From: an uncultured bacterium
Lineage (GTDB): Bacteria > Verrucomicrobiota > Kiritimatiellia > RFP12 > UBA1067
NCBI GenBank assembly: GCA_900547945.1
Contig: URIT01000079.1
Coordinates: forward strand, 1-14,842
Direction of reading: 5' to 3'
DNA length: 14,842 nt
A program made the translations under genes and the position numbers. The notes under the pieces are model-generated. The model was not told the DNA's origin and did not search any database. It saw only the letters and a program-made list of their open reading frames with translations. Below, in pieces: positions 6,104 to 14,196 of this stretch. The number at the start of each line of letters is the position of its first letter. Within the stretch, counting starts at the first letter, position 1.

Positions 6104-7557
6104 CACACGCCTCCGATTTCCCAGCCCTTGCGGTACGTCGTGCGGCAGTAGGCGTTGGCGGCCGGGTTGTTCGTCACCGCCTTGCCGTCCCACTCGACGC
6201 GCGGCCGGCCATCGCGCGCGGCGAGCGCCACGACGTTGCCCAGCAGCACCGTCTTCACGAGCGGCACGCCGTAGTCGACGAAGTCCGCGTTCGCCTTGCG
6301 CCCCTCGCGGATCGCGTCGAAGAACTCGTGGACGTGGCTCTTGCCCTTCGCGAGGCGGCGGAACTTCTTCGGCGGCACGGGCAGCGTCTTCTTGAGGGAC
6401 ATCGGCACGAACTGGTATGCGTTGCCGAACTGCCCCGCCCAGAGGATGCCCTTCTCGCCCATGAAGAGCGTGCCGATGTTGCCGAGCTTCATCTTGAACT
6501 TCTTCTCAAGCTCCAGGACGATCGGCGGGAAGTTCATCCACTCCCGCTTCGCGTAGTGGTACTGCACGTCCTCGTCGATCGGCACGTCGTCCTTGATGCC
6601 GTCCATCCAGTGGAGCGTCACGGGGTCCATGCCGGGGCGCGCCGGGAACTCGTAGGTGATCGTCTCGCGTGTCGGCCAGGACTCCGGGCAGACGTAGCTC
6701 ATGTCCTCCATCGTCACCGAGGCCGGCGGCGTCCCCATCAGGTTGAGCGCCCAGAACGGCGCGTCGAGCACGTGGTTGCCCATGTTGCCGAGCGAGCCGT
6801 TGCCGAAGCCGCGGATGTCGTACCAGCGCTGGCCGAGGTAGGAGCGGCGGTAGGGGCGCATCTCGGCCGGGCCCACCCAGAGGTCCCAGTCCATGCCCTT
6901 CGGCGGCGCGATCACGGGGCTGAGCGCCCGCTGCGCGTTGAAGCGGTCGCTCCAGCTCCACACCTCGCGCACCTGCCCCAGGGCGCCGCTCTGCACGTAC
7001 TCGGCGACGAGCGGCTGGAACGGGCCGGAATGGCCGTGGTGGCCCGCCTGCGTGACGACGCCGTACTTCCGCTGCGCCGCCGCGAGGAGGTCCGCCTCCT
7101 CCTCGGAGTAGCAGATCGGCTTCTCGACGTAGACGTGGATGCCCTTCTTCATGCAGGCGATCGCGATGGGCGCGTGCGACTGCTGGTTCGAGGCGATGAT
7201 CGCCGCGTCCACCGCGTCGCCCATCTGCTCCAGGAAGACGCGGTAGTCCGCGAACGTCTTCACCTTCGAGAGGTCGCAGGACGGCGCGAGCTTCGCGAGG
7301 CGCTCCTTCGTATACGTCATCTGGGGCGCGTCGGGGTCGACCATCGCGACGATCTCCTCGTCCAGGCACTTCGTCACGAGCACGGAGCGCAGCCGCCCGC
7401 CGCAGCCGATGAGCGCGACGCGGATCTTCCGCCCCGCCGCGATCTGCCGTGCCCGGCTCTGGCCGAAGGCCGGGCCGCCGATGCCGAACGCGGCCGCGCC
7501 CGCAGCCAGCCCCAGGAAGTGACGTCTTTTCATTTTCATAGCCTTGCAACCTTTCAT
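6103..7557 (-). CDS. Gfo/Idh/MocA-family oxidoreductase, Tat-exported
   Basis: 484 residues from the ATG at 7557. The Tat signal is KMKRRHFLGLAAGAAAFGIGG, ending near AFGQ (33). The NAD(P)-binding fold starts at IRVALIGCGGR (45-55), with MVDPD (72-76) closing strand 2; YVEKPICYS (143-151) carries the conserved EKP; GNMGNHVLDAPFWAL (257-271) carries the H-x-x-D block. The length and the DWDLWVGP segment are typical of the larger secreted PVC/Bacteroidetes subgroup of about 430-490 residues. Predicted to act on sugars or glycosides in the periplasm. The start is ambiguous: 7557 has AAAGGAG eleven bases away, whereas ATGs at 7539 and 7533 also keep the whole Tat signal. The gene lies 19 bp after the methyltransferase and overlaps GH43 by one base. 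Confidence 0.92.
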   Translation of the reverse strand: MKGCKAMKMKRRHFLGLAAGAAAFGIGGPAFGQSRARQIAAGRKIRVALIGCGGRLRSVLVTKCLDEEIVAMVDPDAPQMTYTKERLAKLAPSCDLSKVKTFADYRVFLEQMGDAVDAAIIASNQQSHAPIAIACMKKGIHVYVEKPICYSEEEADLLAAAQRKYGVVTQAGHHGHSGPFQPLVAEYVQSGALGQVREVWSWSDRFNAQRALSPVIAPPKGMDWDLWVGPAEMRPYRRSYLGQRWYDIRGFGNGSLGNMGNHVLDAPFWALNLMGTPPASVTMEDMSYVCPESWPTRETITYEFPARPGMDPVTLHWMDGIKDDVPIDEDVQYHYAKREWMNFPPIVLELEKKFKMKLGNIGTLFMGEKGILWAGQFGNAYQFVPMSLKKTLPVPPKKFRRLAKGKSHVHEFFDAIREGRKANADFVDYGVPLVKTVLLGNVVALAARDGRPRVEWDGKAVTNNPAANAYCRTTYRKGWEIGGV

Positions 7558-7576
7558 TTCCTTGCTGCTCCTTTCG

Positions 7577-9250
7577 TCATCCAACCGCCTGCACAGGCGT
7601 TTCAAAAGGCTCCCTCCGCTTCATGGCCGGATCCGGCACGCACTGGGCAGCCGCCCGCTGAACGACAGCATCGACGGCCGCATCGACGGCCGCGCGGCCA
7701 CGCTCGCCGTACAATGCCGCGAGACGCTCGACGTCGGCCATGGAAAGGCTTTTGGCATGGGGGATGCGGACGTTTCGGAGGTTCTGCGCCTGGTAGCGTA
7801 TGAACCCGCCCCGCATCTCGGCCGAAAGGCATCTCATCTGGTTTGTCACAAAAGAGCTGCGCATCAGCACGCAGAGCGCCCGAAGATCCCACCCCTTTGA
7901 CGTGATCCAGTATACATTGTGATGCGGGTAAAGGCGGCCACGCTCGTCCAGCGCGACATTTCCGCCGACCTGGATGTCCGGTAGGAGGAGCTTCGGGCTC
8001 CTCAACACGCGATAACGGATGCGATCCAGCGTCCGATACCACGCATCGGGATGTTTCTTCGCGCAGTAGCGCCCCTTGAGCCGCCCGGCATGCGCCTCAA
8101 GATAGCCCGCCATCTTTGGATAGTCCGCCAGATCCTTCATGAGCCTGTCGTCGTCGTTGTCATACGGGTTCAAGATGTAGTGGCCGCGCCAGTTGGCCAC
8201 GCCGTCCGCGATGTCGCCCGCCATCACCAACGGCAGAAGGCACCCCTCCTCCAGGTCGCAGGCCCTCTGCGCATCGACATAGAGATCGTCGGCGCCGGAC
8301 GCGACGCCGATTCCGATGCGCGTCCCGGGCGCCGATTCCTCAATGACAGGGAAGGCCCTTGACGTCCACTCCGCGAAATCACGGCGGTCGCGGCTCGTCG
8401 AGATCCACGGCGCCTCATCGCGATACCAGCTGTCGAATACCGAGAGGTTCCCCCTGGACGCCCTGCTTTCCCGCAGCGTCTTCCGGGAGGCGTCGCCAAT
8501 CGTCTTCGCAAGCGTCCTCTCGCCGACATGGCGGTCGAGGACGCAGATTGCCGGATAGGCCGAAACCTCCTCCTCGAACGGCTGGGCGTGCTCCATGTTC
8601 AGATAAAGGGCGACCCTGTATTCCCGTGAGATCAGCGAACGCAACCTCCTCCCGTAGCTGCTTTTGGCGAAGCGGTTCGAGCAGATGAACGAAAGCACGC
8701 CGTCCGCCGCCAGCAGCGACAGGGCCTTTTCGAAGAACGGGACGTAGATGTCACAGCGCGCCGAGAACGTCTTGTACCGTGACTTGTACTCGCCCTGCAG
8801 CTGGGGGGCGAGGGCGTCAAAGCGGATGTAGGGGGGATTGCCGATCACGACATCGAAGTTCCGCGCAAAGCCGTGAAGCAGGAAATCGCAGCGGACGAAC
8901 CACGTGCGGACAAGCTCCTCGGCCCGCCCGCTCGGGCATCCCCGGCCCAGCAGCACGGACTTCGTCCGGGAGGCGGCCGCTTCAATGTTGTCCTCTGAAA
9001 TGTCGCATGCCGTCAAGAAGGAATCCAGCCGCGCATCCGTCCAGTCCGCGACTTCGGCAAGGACCTTCTCGACCAACGGCAGGACGAATGCGCCCCTTCC
9101 GCAGCTTGGCTCAAGGACGCGTGCGCCCAACCACTTCCGGATCCTTCCAAAATAGGCGACCTCGTGGATCATGTGGTCGACGACTTCACGCCGCGTAAAG
9201 ACCTCCCCTGTGACGTTCCGGCGGACCGTTCTGGACATTCGCGAGGTCAT
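7577..9250 (-). CDS. Type II DNA N6-adenine methyltransferase, PaeR7I/XhoI-type partner
   Basis: 557 residues. Amino-methyltransferase motifs in order: GEVFTR (15-20, motif X region), LEPSCGRGAF (46-55, AdoMet-binding motif I), ACDIS (81-85), VVIGNPPYIRF (134-144, catalytic motif IV NPPY) and FICSNRFAKSSYGRRLR (188-204). The rest (from about 300) is the target-recognition region, including YRVLRSPKLLLPDIQ and YPHHNVYWIT. It should methylate adenine in the site cut by the adjacent endonuclease, predicted CTCGAG, protecting host DNA. M.PaeR7I is 532 residues, close to this. The start ATG overlaps the endonuclease stop by four bases (ATGA), so translation is probably coupled. An alternative ATG is at 9238. 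It appears somewhat lower in GC than the flanking sugar genes. Confidence 0.93.
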   Translation of the reverse strand: MTSRMSRTVRRNVTGEVFTRREVVDHMIHEVAYFGRIRKWLGARVLEPSCGRGAFVLPLVEKVLAEVADWTDARLDSFLTACDISEDNIEAAASRTKSVLLGRGCPSGRAEELVRTWFVRCDFLLHGFARNFDVVIGNPPYIRFDALAPQLQGEYKSRYKTFSARCDIYVPFFEKALSLLAADGVLSFICSNRFAKSSYGRRLRSLISREYRVALYLNMEHAQPFEEEVSAYPAICVLDRHVGERTLAKTIGDASRKTLRESRASRGNLSVFDSWYRDEAPWISTSRDRRDFAEWTSRAFPVIEESAPGTRIGIGVASGADDLYVDAQRACDLEEGCLLPLVMAGDIADGVANWRGHYILNPYDNDDDRLMKDLADYPKMAGYLEAHAGRLKGRYCAKKHPDAWYRTLDRIRYRVLRSPKLLLPDIQVGGNVALDERGRLYPHHNVYWITSKGWDLRALCVLMRSSFVTNQMRCLSAEMRGGFIRYQAQNLRNVRIPHAKSLSMADVERLAALYGERGRAAVDAAVDAVVQRAAAQCVPDPAMKRREPFETPVQAVG

Positions 9251-9987
9251 GAACGTGCCCGAAGGAAAAGATAGAGCGACTTGAAGAAGGCGTAGGCGGA
9301 GACGCCGCCCCCGCCATCACGCACGGTCGCCGTGTCCTTGTCCGAGAGGACCAAGGCCGCCGCATGATAGTCGCGCTCAAGCATCAGCCGCTCACAAAGG
9401 ATTTCGTAACGGCGGAGATACGAAGACCCGACAAAGACATCCATGGGCGGAATCGGGCCCTTGCCGAGGGCCACGGGGTGCGTGGAAGCCTCCGAATCCT
9501 CGACAAAGAGGAAATACCCCAGCCAGGGCGGCGCGATCACGCCAAACGCCTTCTCGCGGTATGCCGTCCAGAAATCGCGCGCGACTCCAAGGGCCTCCTC
9601 GGAGCGATTGTTGAAGTTGTTTCCGAAACTTCCGCTCTGGGATTTCAGCTCAATTGCCGCAACAAGCTGAACGCCCCTCAAGAAGACGACATCCCAATTC
9701 TTCTGCGGACGATAATACCCCGGGATCGGAACCGCCGCGTTGAAGAAGATCTCGTCCGGGCCAAAGCCGGCGGCGATTCCGACGTCCCGGATCAACGCGG
9801 CGAACCCATCCAACTGCCTGCCGCCCGTGACCTGCCCGCGCGTCCCGGCGTCGCGCCCGCCACGGCTCCTCTGCTTGTCGGCCTGATCCCGGCGCGTTGC
9901 CCAGTACATCCTGGCAGCACCGTGCAGCTTGGCGAAGAGGCCTTCACGTGTAAAGGGCAGGTCCATCGTGTCGGCGTCCTTTTTCAT
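9247..9987 (-). CDS. PaeR7I/XhoI-family type II restriction endonuclease
   Basis: 246 residues, the same length as R.PaeR7I. Recognisable family blocks: AARMYWATRRDQADKQ (24-39), TGGRQLDGF (54-62), PGYYRPQKNWDVVF (89-102), IELKSQ (112-117), FGNNFNNRSEEALG (121-134), DFWTAYREKAFG (138-149) and PPWLGYF (153-159). Asp99, Glu113 and Lys115 fit the PD-(D/E)xK catalytic core. The family cuts C^TCGAG. The ATG at 9987 has only a weak GGGATCGG upstream, which may keep expression low. Unlike most type II systems it has no adjacent controller gene, and the nuclease is encoded before the methyltransferase on the same strand. It lies 24 bp after the porin gene with no room for a conventional promoter in between. 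Confidence 0.95.
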   Translation of the reverse strand: MKKDADTMDLPFTREGLFAKLHGAARMYWATRRDQADKQRSRGGRDAGTRGQVTGGRQLDGFAALIRDVGIAAGFGPDEIFFNAAVPIPGYYRPQKNWDVVFLRGVQLVAAIELKSQSGSFGNNFNNRSEEALGVARDFWTAYREKAFGVIAPPWLGYFLFVEDSEASTHPVALGKGPIPPMDVFVGSSYLRRYEILCERLMLERDYHAAALVLSDKDTATVRDGGGGVSAYAFFKSLYLFLRARS

Positions 9988-10011
9988 CCGATCCCATTTG
10001 ACGCGCGCACC

Positions 10012-10881
10012 TCAGAAGTTCGCGACGAGGTGGATGCCGCCGCGCAGGATGCCCGCGTTGTAGTGGTCGTGGAGGTCGTAGCGACTGTGGCGCACCTGCC
10101 GGCTCAGGCTGTAGTAGTAGGAGAGCGAGCCGCCCACCTTGAGCCATTCGGTAAGCTGGTAAGAGAGGCCCAGGTCGCTATGGAAGTTGTTGAACGCAAC
10201 GCCATTCACGTCGCCTTTCGAGTAGTGGTCCATGTAGGACCCGTTCGCGACGCCGAAGCCGGAGCCGAGCGTGAGCGTGAGGGCGTCGGTGAGCGCGAAG
10301 GCGCGCGAGAAATCGAAGTCGAAGTAGAGCATGTTCTCGTCGTTGTGGCCGTTCGAGTCGAAGTCCCACCACACGTAGGCGCGCGGTGTGAGGTACGGGT
10401 TGCGCCAGCGCACGCCCGCGAGGAACTCGTCCGTCTCGCGCATCCCCGAAGCGTGGCGGTTCGGGAACTGGTAGAGGATGAAGCCCGTCTCGACATCGAG
10501 GCAGTCGAAGGCCGTGTAGTTGTAGCTCACCGTCTCGTCGACGATGCTCATGCCGCCGAAGCGGTGCGGGCCCTTGTAGCCGTTGATGGCGAAGTTCGAC
10601 CAGGCGCGCAGCTTGATCTTGCCGTACTCGGCCGCCTCGCCGAGCTTGAGCCAGACGTTCCCGGCGGGCTGCCACACGGCCGTGTCGAACATGATCTGCC
10701 CGCGCCAGATGTAGGCGGAGTAGAACGTCAGCTCCAGGTCGAGGTCGACGAACGCCGCGAGCGGCGAGTCGGTCTTCTCCTCCAGGACGACAGGAGCCGC
10801 CTCCGGCGCGTCGGAGGCGGTTCCGGCGGGGGCGGCGCCCGCAAGAAGCAGCGCCGCGCACAAGGTCAAGATCTTTCGCAT
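10012..10881 (-). CDS. TorF-like putative outer-membrane porin (Gcw_chp-type beta-barrel)
   Basis: 289 residues. A Sec signal (MRKILTLCAALLLAGAAPAG) is followed by a short acidic, proline-containing linker and then repeated amphipathic beta strands ending in the C-terminal phenylalanine (HLVANF) used by outer-membrane barrels for BAM recognition. The first strand, DLELTFYSAYIWRGQ, is the signature of the TorF/Gcw_chp family (T-x-x-S-x-Y-x-W-R-G). Aromatic girdle residues and YYYSLSRQVRHSRYDLHDHY near the end fit a barrel. The substrate is unknown; the location at the head of a glycosidase/oxidoreductase operon suggests sugar uptake, as an inference. The start at 10881 has no Shine-Dalgarno; a candidate extended -10 box lies so close (10888-10896) that the message may be leaderless. 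Confidence 0.85.
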   Translation of the reverse strand: MRKILTLCAALLLAGAAPAGTASDAPEAAPVVLEEKTDSPLAAFVDLDLELTFYSAYIWRGQIMFDTAVWQPAGNVWLKLGEAAEYGKIKLRAWSNFAINGYKGPHRFGGMSIVDETVSYNYTAFDCLDVETGFILYQFPNRHASGMRETDEFLAGVRWRNPYLTPRAYVWWDFDSNGHNDENMLYFDFDFSRAFALTDALTLTLGSGFGVANGSYMDHYSKGDVNGVAFNNFHSDLGLSYQLTEWLKVGGSLSYYYSLSRQVRHSRYDLHDHYNAGILRGGIHLVANF

Positions 10882-10887
10882 GGTTTC

Positions 10888-10896
10888 AGTATAGCA
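10888..10896 (-). promoter_or_regulatory. Candidate extended -10 promoter of the TorF/R-M/sugar operon
   Basis: On the minus strand the sequence reads TGCTATACT, a match to the extended -10 consensus TGnTATAAT with one change. The hexamer ends six bases before the ATG, so transcription would start at or near the start codon. No good -35 box is seen; that position falls inside the ilvC terminator. Called from sequence alone. Confidence 0.45.
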
Positions 10897-10929
10897 AAAA
10901 ACCGCCCGTGCGAGGTCGTCGCACGGGCG
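10896..10929 (-). terminator. Intrinsic terminator of ilvC
   Basis: A perfect 11-bp GC-rich stem (CGCCCGTGCGA at 10903-10913, TCGCACGGGCG at 10919-10929) with a 5-nt loop. On the minus strand it is followed by one G and six T residues (10896-10901). It lies about 34 bp after the ilvC stop and shares its last T with the candidate promoter of the next operon. Confidence 0.92.
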
Positions 10930-10962
10930 ATTTTCACCGATCGCGGTTCCGGCGCGGGGCGC

Positions 10963-12069
10963 CTACTTCGTGATCTTGCGGCCCTTGATGCCCGCGGCCT
11001 TGTCGGCGCCGGCCTTCTTGCCCTCGTGCGGACGGAGCGAGCGGACGGCCTCGCCGGCCTTCCACATCTCGCTGTCGTGCATCTCCTGCAGCTTCGCGGC
11101 CATGAACTCCTTGTAGTCCGGACGCCCCGTGTCGCGGATGACCTCCTTGGCCTCCTGCATCGTCTTCGTCGACTTGTAGAGCTTCTTGAAGACGGGCTCC
11201 GTCGCCTTGCGGAAGAGCGGCCGCCACTTGAGCGCGCCGTGCTGCGCCGTCTGCGAGCAGTTGGAGTACATCCAGTCCATGCCGTTCTCGTCCACGAGGC
11301 GCGCGAGCGACTGCGTGAGCTCCTCGCACGTCTCGTTGAACGCCTCGCTCGGCGAGTGGCCGTTCGCGCGCAGCGTGTAGTACTGCGCCTCCATCACGCC
11401 GCACAACGCGCCCATGAGGATGCCGCGCTCGCCCACGAGGTCGCTCGTCACCTCCTTCTCGAACGTCGTCGGGAAGAGGTAGCCCGAGCCGACCGCGATG
11501 CCGATCGCGAGCGTGAGGTCGCCCGCCTTGCCCGTCGCATTCTGCGCCACGGCGTAGGACGAGTTGATGCCCGCGCCGTTCAGGAAGTTGCGGCGCACGT
11601 TCGTGCCCGAGCCCTTCGGCGCGACCATGATGACGTCCACGTCCGGGCCCGGCTTCACGCCCGTGAGCTTGTTGTAGACGTACGCGAAGCCGTGCGAGAA
11701 GTAGAGCGCCTTGCCCGGCGTCACGTACTTCTCGATCTTCTTCCAGACATCGCCGACGGAACCATCGGAGGTGAGCATCATGATGATGTCGCCCTTCTCG
11801 GCGGCCTCCTCGATGGAGAAGAGCGTCTTGCCGGGCACCCAGCCGTCCTTGAGCGCGCGGCCCCAGGAGCTGTTCGCGCCCTTGCTCTTGCGCTGGCCGA
11901 CGATCACGTTGATGCCGTTGTCGCGCATGTTGAGCGCCTGGGCCGGACCCTGGATGCCGTAGCCGAGCACCGCAACCGTCTTGCCCTTGAGGACCTTCTG
12001 GGCCTTCTTGAGGGGGAATTCCTTGCGCGTCACGATCTTCTCGACGACGCCACCGAAGTTGATGTCCAT
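10963..12069 (-). CDS. ilvC: Ketol-acid reductoisomerase (NADP+)
   Basis: 368 residues. It catalyses the second step of valine, leucine and isoleucine synthesis, converting acetolactate or acetohydroxybutyrate to the dihydroxy acids with Mg2+ and NADPH. Visible: the N-terminal Rossmann fold with VAVLGYGIQGPAQ (32-44), VGQRKSK (57-63) as the cofactor-specificity loop, SHGFA (125-129), VAPKGSG (149-155), DLVGERGILMG (210-220) with Asp210 and Glu214 as metal ligands, ETCEEL (246-251), and SNCSQTAQHGAL (269-280). Length fits a class I (short) enzyme with a Lys-rich C-terminal tail of about 20 residues. AAGGAG lies upstream of the start. It has its own promoter and terminator and no ilvB, ilvN or leu gene beside it, so it is a single-gene unit between two carbohydrate operons. 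Confidence 0.96.
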   Translation of the reverse strand: MDINFGGVVEKIVTRKEFPLKKAQKVLKGKTVAVLGYGIQGPAQALNMRDNGINVIVGQRKSKGANSSWGRALKDGWVPGKTLFSIEEAAEKGDIIMMLTSDGSVGDVWKKIEKYVTPGKALYFSHGFAYVYNKLTGVKPGPDVDVIMVAPKGSGTNVRRNFLNGAGINSSYAVAQNATGKAGDLTLAIGIAVGSGYLFPTTFEKEVTSDLVGERGILMGALCGVMEAQYYTLRANGHSPSEAFNETCEELTQSLARLVDENGMDWMYSNCSQTAQHGALKWRPLFRKATEPVFKKLYKSTKTMQEAKEVIRDTGRPDYKEFMAAKLQEMHDSEMWKAGEAVRSLRPHEGKKAGADKAAGIKGRKITK

Positions 12070-12106
12070 CTCTTTTTACTCCTTGTCTTCCGCTGATGCG
12101 GAACAA

Positions 12107-12125
12107 ATTGCGCAATATAGTATCA
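12107..12125 (-). promoter_or_regulatory. Candidate ilvC promoter (extended -10) with adjacent palindrome
   Basis: Minus-strand TGATACTAT (12117-12125) fits an extended -10 box. The perfect palindrome ATTGCGCAAT (12107-12116) follows immediately, over the expected transcription start, and could be an operator. The rest of the 149-bp gap (12070-12218) holds the AAGGAG ribosome binding site at about 12079-12084; no -35 box or leader-peptide attenuator was recognised. Confidence 0.42.
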
Positions 12126-12218
12126 CATTCACCGCCGTGGGAGTAGAGTTTTTTCAGGAAAACGCGGCTTCCGTACCACACGGGCACGAAAACCGGCCTT
12201 CCGCCCAGCCGCCACGCA

Positions 12219-14180
12219 CTAGAAGAAGATCGAAAAATAGTCCGCGCCGTCGGGCAGGAGCTCGTCGCCGGCCGAGGGGAAGTCGCAGACGGAGACGGCG
12301 AACTTCTCGTCGCCGCGCGTGAACGTCGCCTCCCACGCCCCCATCACGCGGAAGTCGGTGAACGGGCGCAGCGTCACCGACCAGTCGCCACCATTCAGGT
12401 CGGCCCGGAGAATGTCGTCCGCCGTGTCGTTGACGTTCTTCGACTTCGCGAGCAGGAGCGGCCCTCGGAACAGGCGCGCGGCGGGGGTCGTGCGGTAGAG
12501 GCGCCGCGCGTCGCGCCCGTCGGCGTTCCAGCGCCTGAAGCGGTAGTCCGTGAGGTCGTCGCACGCGGCGCGGCCGGAGTGCTCCAGGCGCGGCGCCATG
12601 TCGAACGCGACCTTGATGACGGTGACGCCCGCCGGGACCTGCGTCTCGTACCAGTCGCCCGCAGGCGGGACAACGGGCTTACCGTCCGGCAGCACGGCGA
12701 AGGTGGTCCGCTTCGACCACGGCGGCAGACGGAACTTCACGGTGGTGGGCCGCTTCACCGCGAACTTCGCCGTCACCTTGTCCGCGATCGGGAAATCCCC
12801 CGTCAGCGTCACCTCGGCGTCCGCGAAGCCGGCCGTGAACGGCGCGTAGAGGTTCACGCGCACGGCCTCGCCCTCGCGCACGGCCCCGAGCTGCGCGATG
12901 TCCATGAACGTGCGCGGCATGTTGTTCACGCAGCAGTGCTGGAAGCGCATCCCGCTCTGCCCGAAGCGCGCGATGTGGCGCCCGTGGGACCGCACTTCGC
13001 GCGCGCCCCACGTCCCGTCCCGGAAGACGCCCGCGAGAAAGGCGTTGTGGTAGGTGTACTCGATCGCGTTCACGTACTTCGCCTCGCCCGTGATGAGGTA
13101 GAGGTCGTAGTTGAGGCGGATCCAGTGGATCGCGTCGCAGGGCTCCGAGGTCCCGTTCAGGTGGCGCGCGGCCCCGGTGAACTGGTCGTTGTAGCCGACG
13201 CTCTCCACGAGGTTGCGCTCCGTGCGCCAGATGAGGTCCTGCATCTTCACGACGAGGTCGAGGCTCGCCCTCTCGCCCGTGAGGCGGTAGTATTCCAGCA
13301 GCCCGTCGAGGCAGCTCATCATCTCGTACGCCTTGGCCCACAGCCCCGTCTCGCCCGGGTACCACGCATCCATCGACGCGCCCGTGGCGAGTTTCGCGGC
13401 GAACTGCGGGGCGGGGCCCCTGCCGTCGGACCACGAGGCGACGATCTCCCGCGCGAACGCGAGGTATTCCGGCTTCGCGGTCGCGCGGTAGAGGAGCAGG
13501 AGCGGCTTCAGCGTGGAACACGGCGGCAGGCCGCGCATGGGCCCCGTCCCCGTCTCGCAGAGGCGCAGCCCGAGCTTCCGCAGCATCGCGATTTCCTGCG
13601 CCATCGCGCGGTCGGCCGCCCGGAGGAGGTCCGCATCGCCGGTCAGGTCGTAGACGGCGAGCAGCCCCCACAGCGTGTACTTGCGGCACCAGAGGTTCCA
13701 GTTCCAGGAGCAGGGCCATCCCAGCGCCGCGCGCGCGGTCTCCGGGTCGCACGGCAGTACGAACTCCGGGTTCAGGTACGTGCCCAGATAGCCGTCCGCG
13801 CGCTGGTGCGCGACGAGGCGCCGGGCCGAGGCGCGCAGGAACGCCGTGAAGTCCGCGTCGTCGCGATAGGCCGCCACGCGCGCGGCGGCAAGCGCGAGCT
13901 TCCCCCAGAACTCGCCCTTCCACATGCCGGCGGGCGCGTTGAACACGTCGTCGTCCGGATGCGCAAAGGCCTCCTCCGCCTCGCGCATCACGACGCCGCG
14001 GGCATACGGGCCCCAGCAGCGCTCGTACATGAACTTCTCGAACTTCGCCCCGATCGGACCCTGCACGCGGCAGTCCTTCAGCGCGGGCGCGGTCAGCCGG
14101 TCCGGCGCGGCGTCGGGGACCTTTGCGAACAGCGCCCCCACGCCCGCCACCAGAATCGTCGTCAAAGCCATCTTCCGCAT
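12219..14180 (-). CDS. Glycoside hydrolase family 127-type beta-L-arabinofuranosidase (DUF1680 family), secreted
   Basis: 653 residues with a Sec signal (MRKMALTTILVAGVGALFAK). An (alpha/alpha)6 barrel spans about residues 60-430: WKGEFWGKLALAAA, ADGYLGTY (128-135), YTLWGLLAVYDLTGD (168-182), and a beta-sandwich region follows. The zinc/catalytic site of family 127 is visible: Glu346 and Cys348 in TSEPCDAIHW and the Cys416-Cys417 pair in FQHCCVNN, matching Glu338, Cys340, Cys417 and Cys418 of Bifidobacterium HypBA1, where Cys417 is the nucleophile. It should release beta-L-arabinofuranose from arabino-oligosaccharides or pectin side chains. The related family GH146 shares the Cys pair and cannot be excluded. 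AAGGAGAG precedes the ATG; the gene starts 16 bp after the rhamnosidase. Confidence 0.9.
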   Translation of the reverse strand: MRKMALTTILVAGVGALFAKVPDAAPDRLTAPALKDCRVQGPIGAKFEKFMYERCWGPYARGVVMREAEEAFAHPDDDVFNAPAGMWKGEFWGKLALAAARVAAYRDDADFTAFLRASARRLVAHQRADGYLGTYLNPEFVLPCDPETARAALGWPCSWNWNLWCRKYTLWGLLAVYDLTGDADLLRAADRAMAQEIAMLRKLGLRLCETGTGPMRGLPPCSTLKPLLLLYRATAKPEYLAFAREIVASWSDGRGPAPQFAAKLATGASMDAWYPGETGLWAKAYEMMSCLDGLLEYYRLTGERASLDLVVKMQDLIWRTERNLVESVGYNDQFTGAARHLNGTSEPCDAIHWIRLNYDLYLITGEAKYVNAIEYTYHNAFLAGVFRDGTWGAREVRSHGRHIARFGQSGMRFQHCCVNNMPRTFMDIAQLGAVREGEAVRVNLYAPFTAGFADAEVTLTGDFPIADKVTAKFAVKRPTTVKFRLPPWSKRTTFAVLPDGKPVVPPAGDWYETQVPAGVTVIKVAFDMAPRLEHSGRAACDDLTDYRFRRWNADGRDARRLYRTTPAARLFRGPLLLAKSKNVNDTADDILRADLNGGDWSVTLRPFTDFRVMGAWEATFTRGDEKFAVSVCDFPSAGDELLPDGADYFSIFF

Positions 14181-14196
14181 GGTGACTCTCCTTTTC

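Noticed and set aside
7500..10020. Direct repeats or attachment sites flanking the R-M pair
   Set aside because: No matching sequence could be found by eye at the two edges, and no integrase is nearby.
9364..12096. 910-codon open frame on the plus strand
   Set aside because: It runs antisense through ilvC, the porin and the restriction endonuclease, all with clear family motifs. Its product is Arg/Ala/Val/Glu-rich without any domain: a GC-rich shadow frame.
12140..12218. Intrinsic terminator after the GH127 gene
   Set aside because: A short CGGC/GCCG pair followed by TTTT is visible on the minus strand, but the stem is only about 4 bp with a long loop, too weak to annotate.
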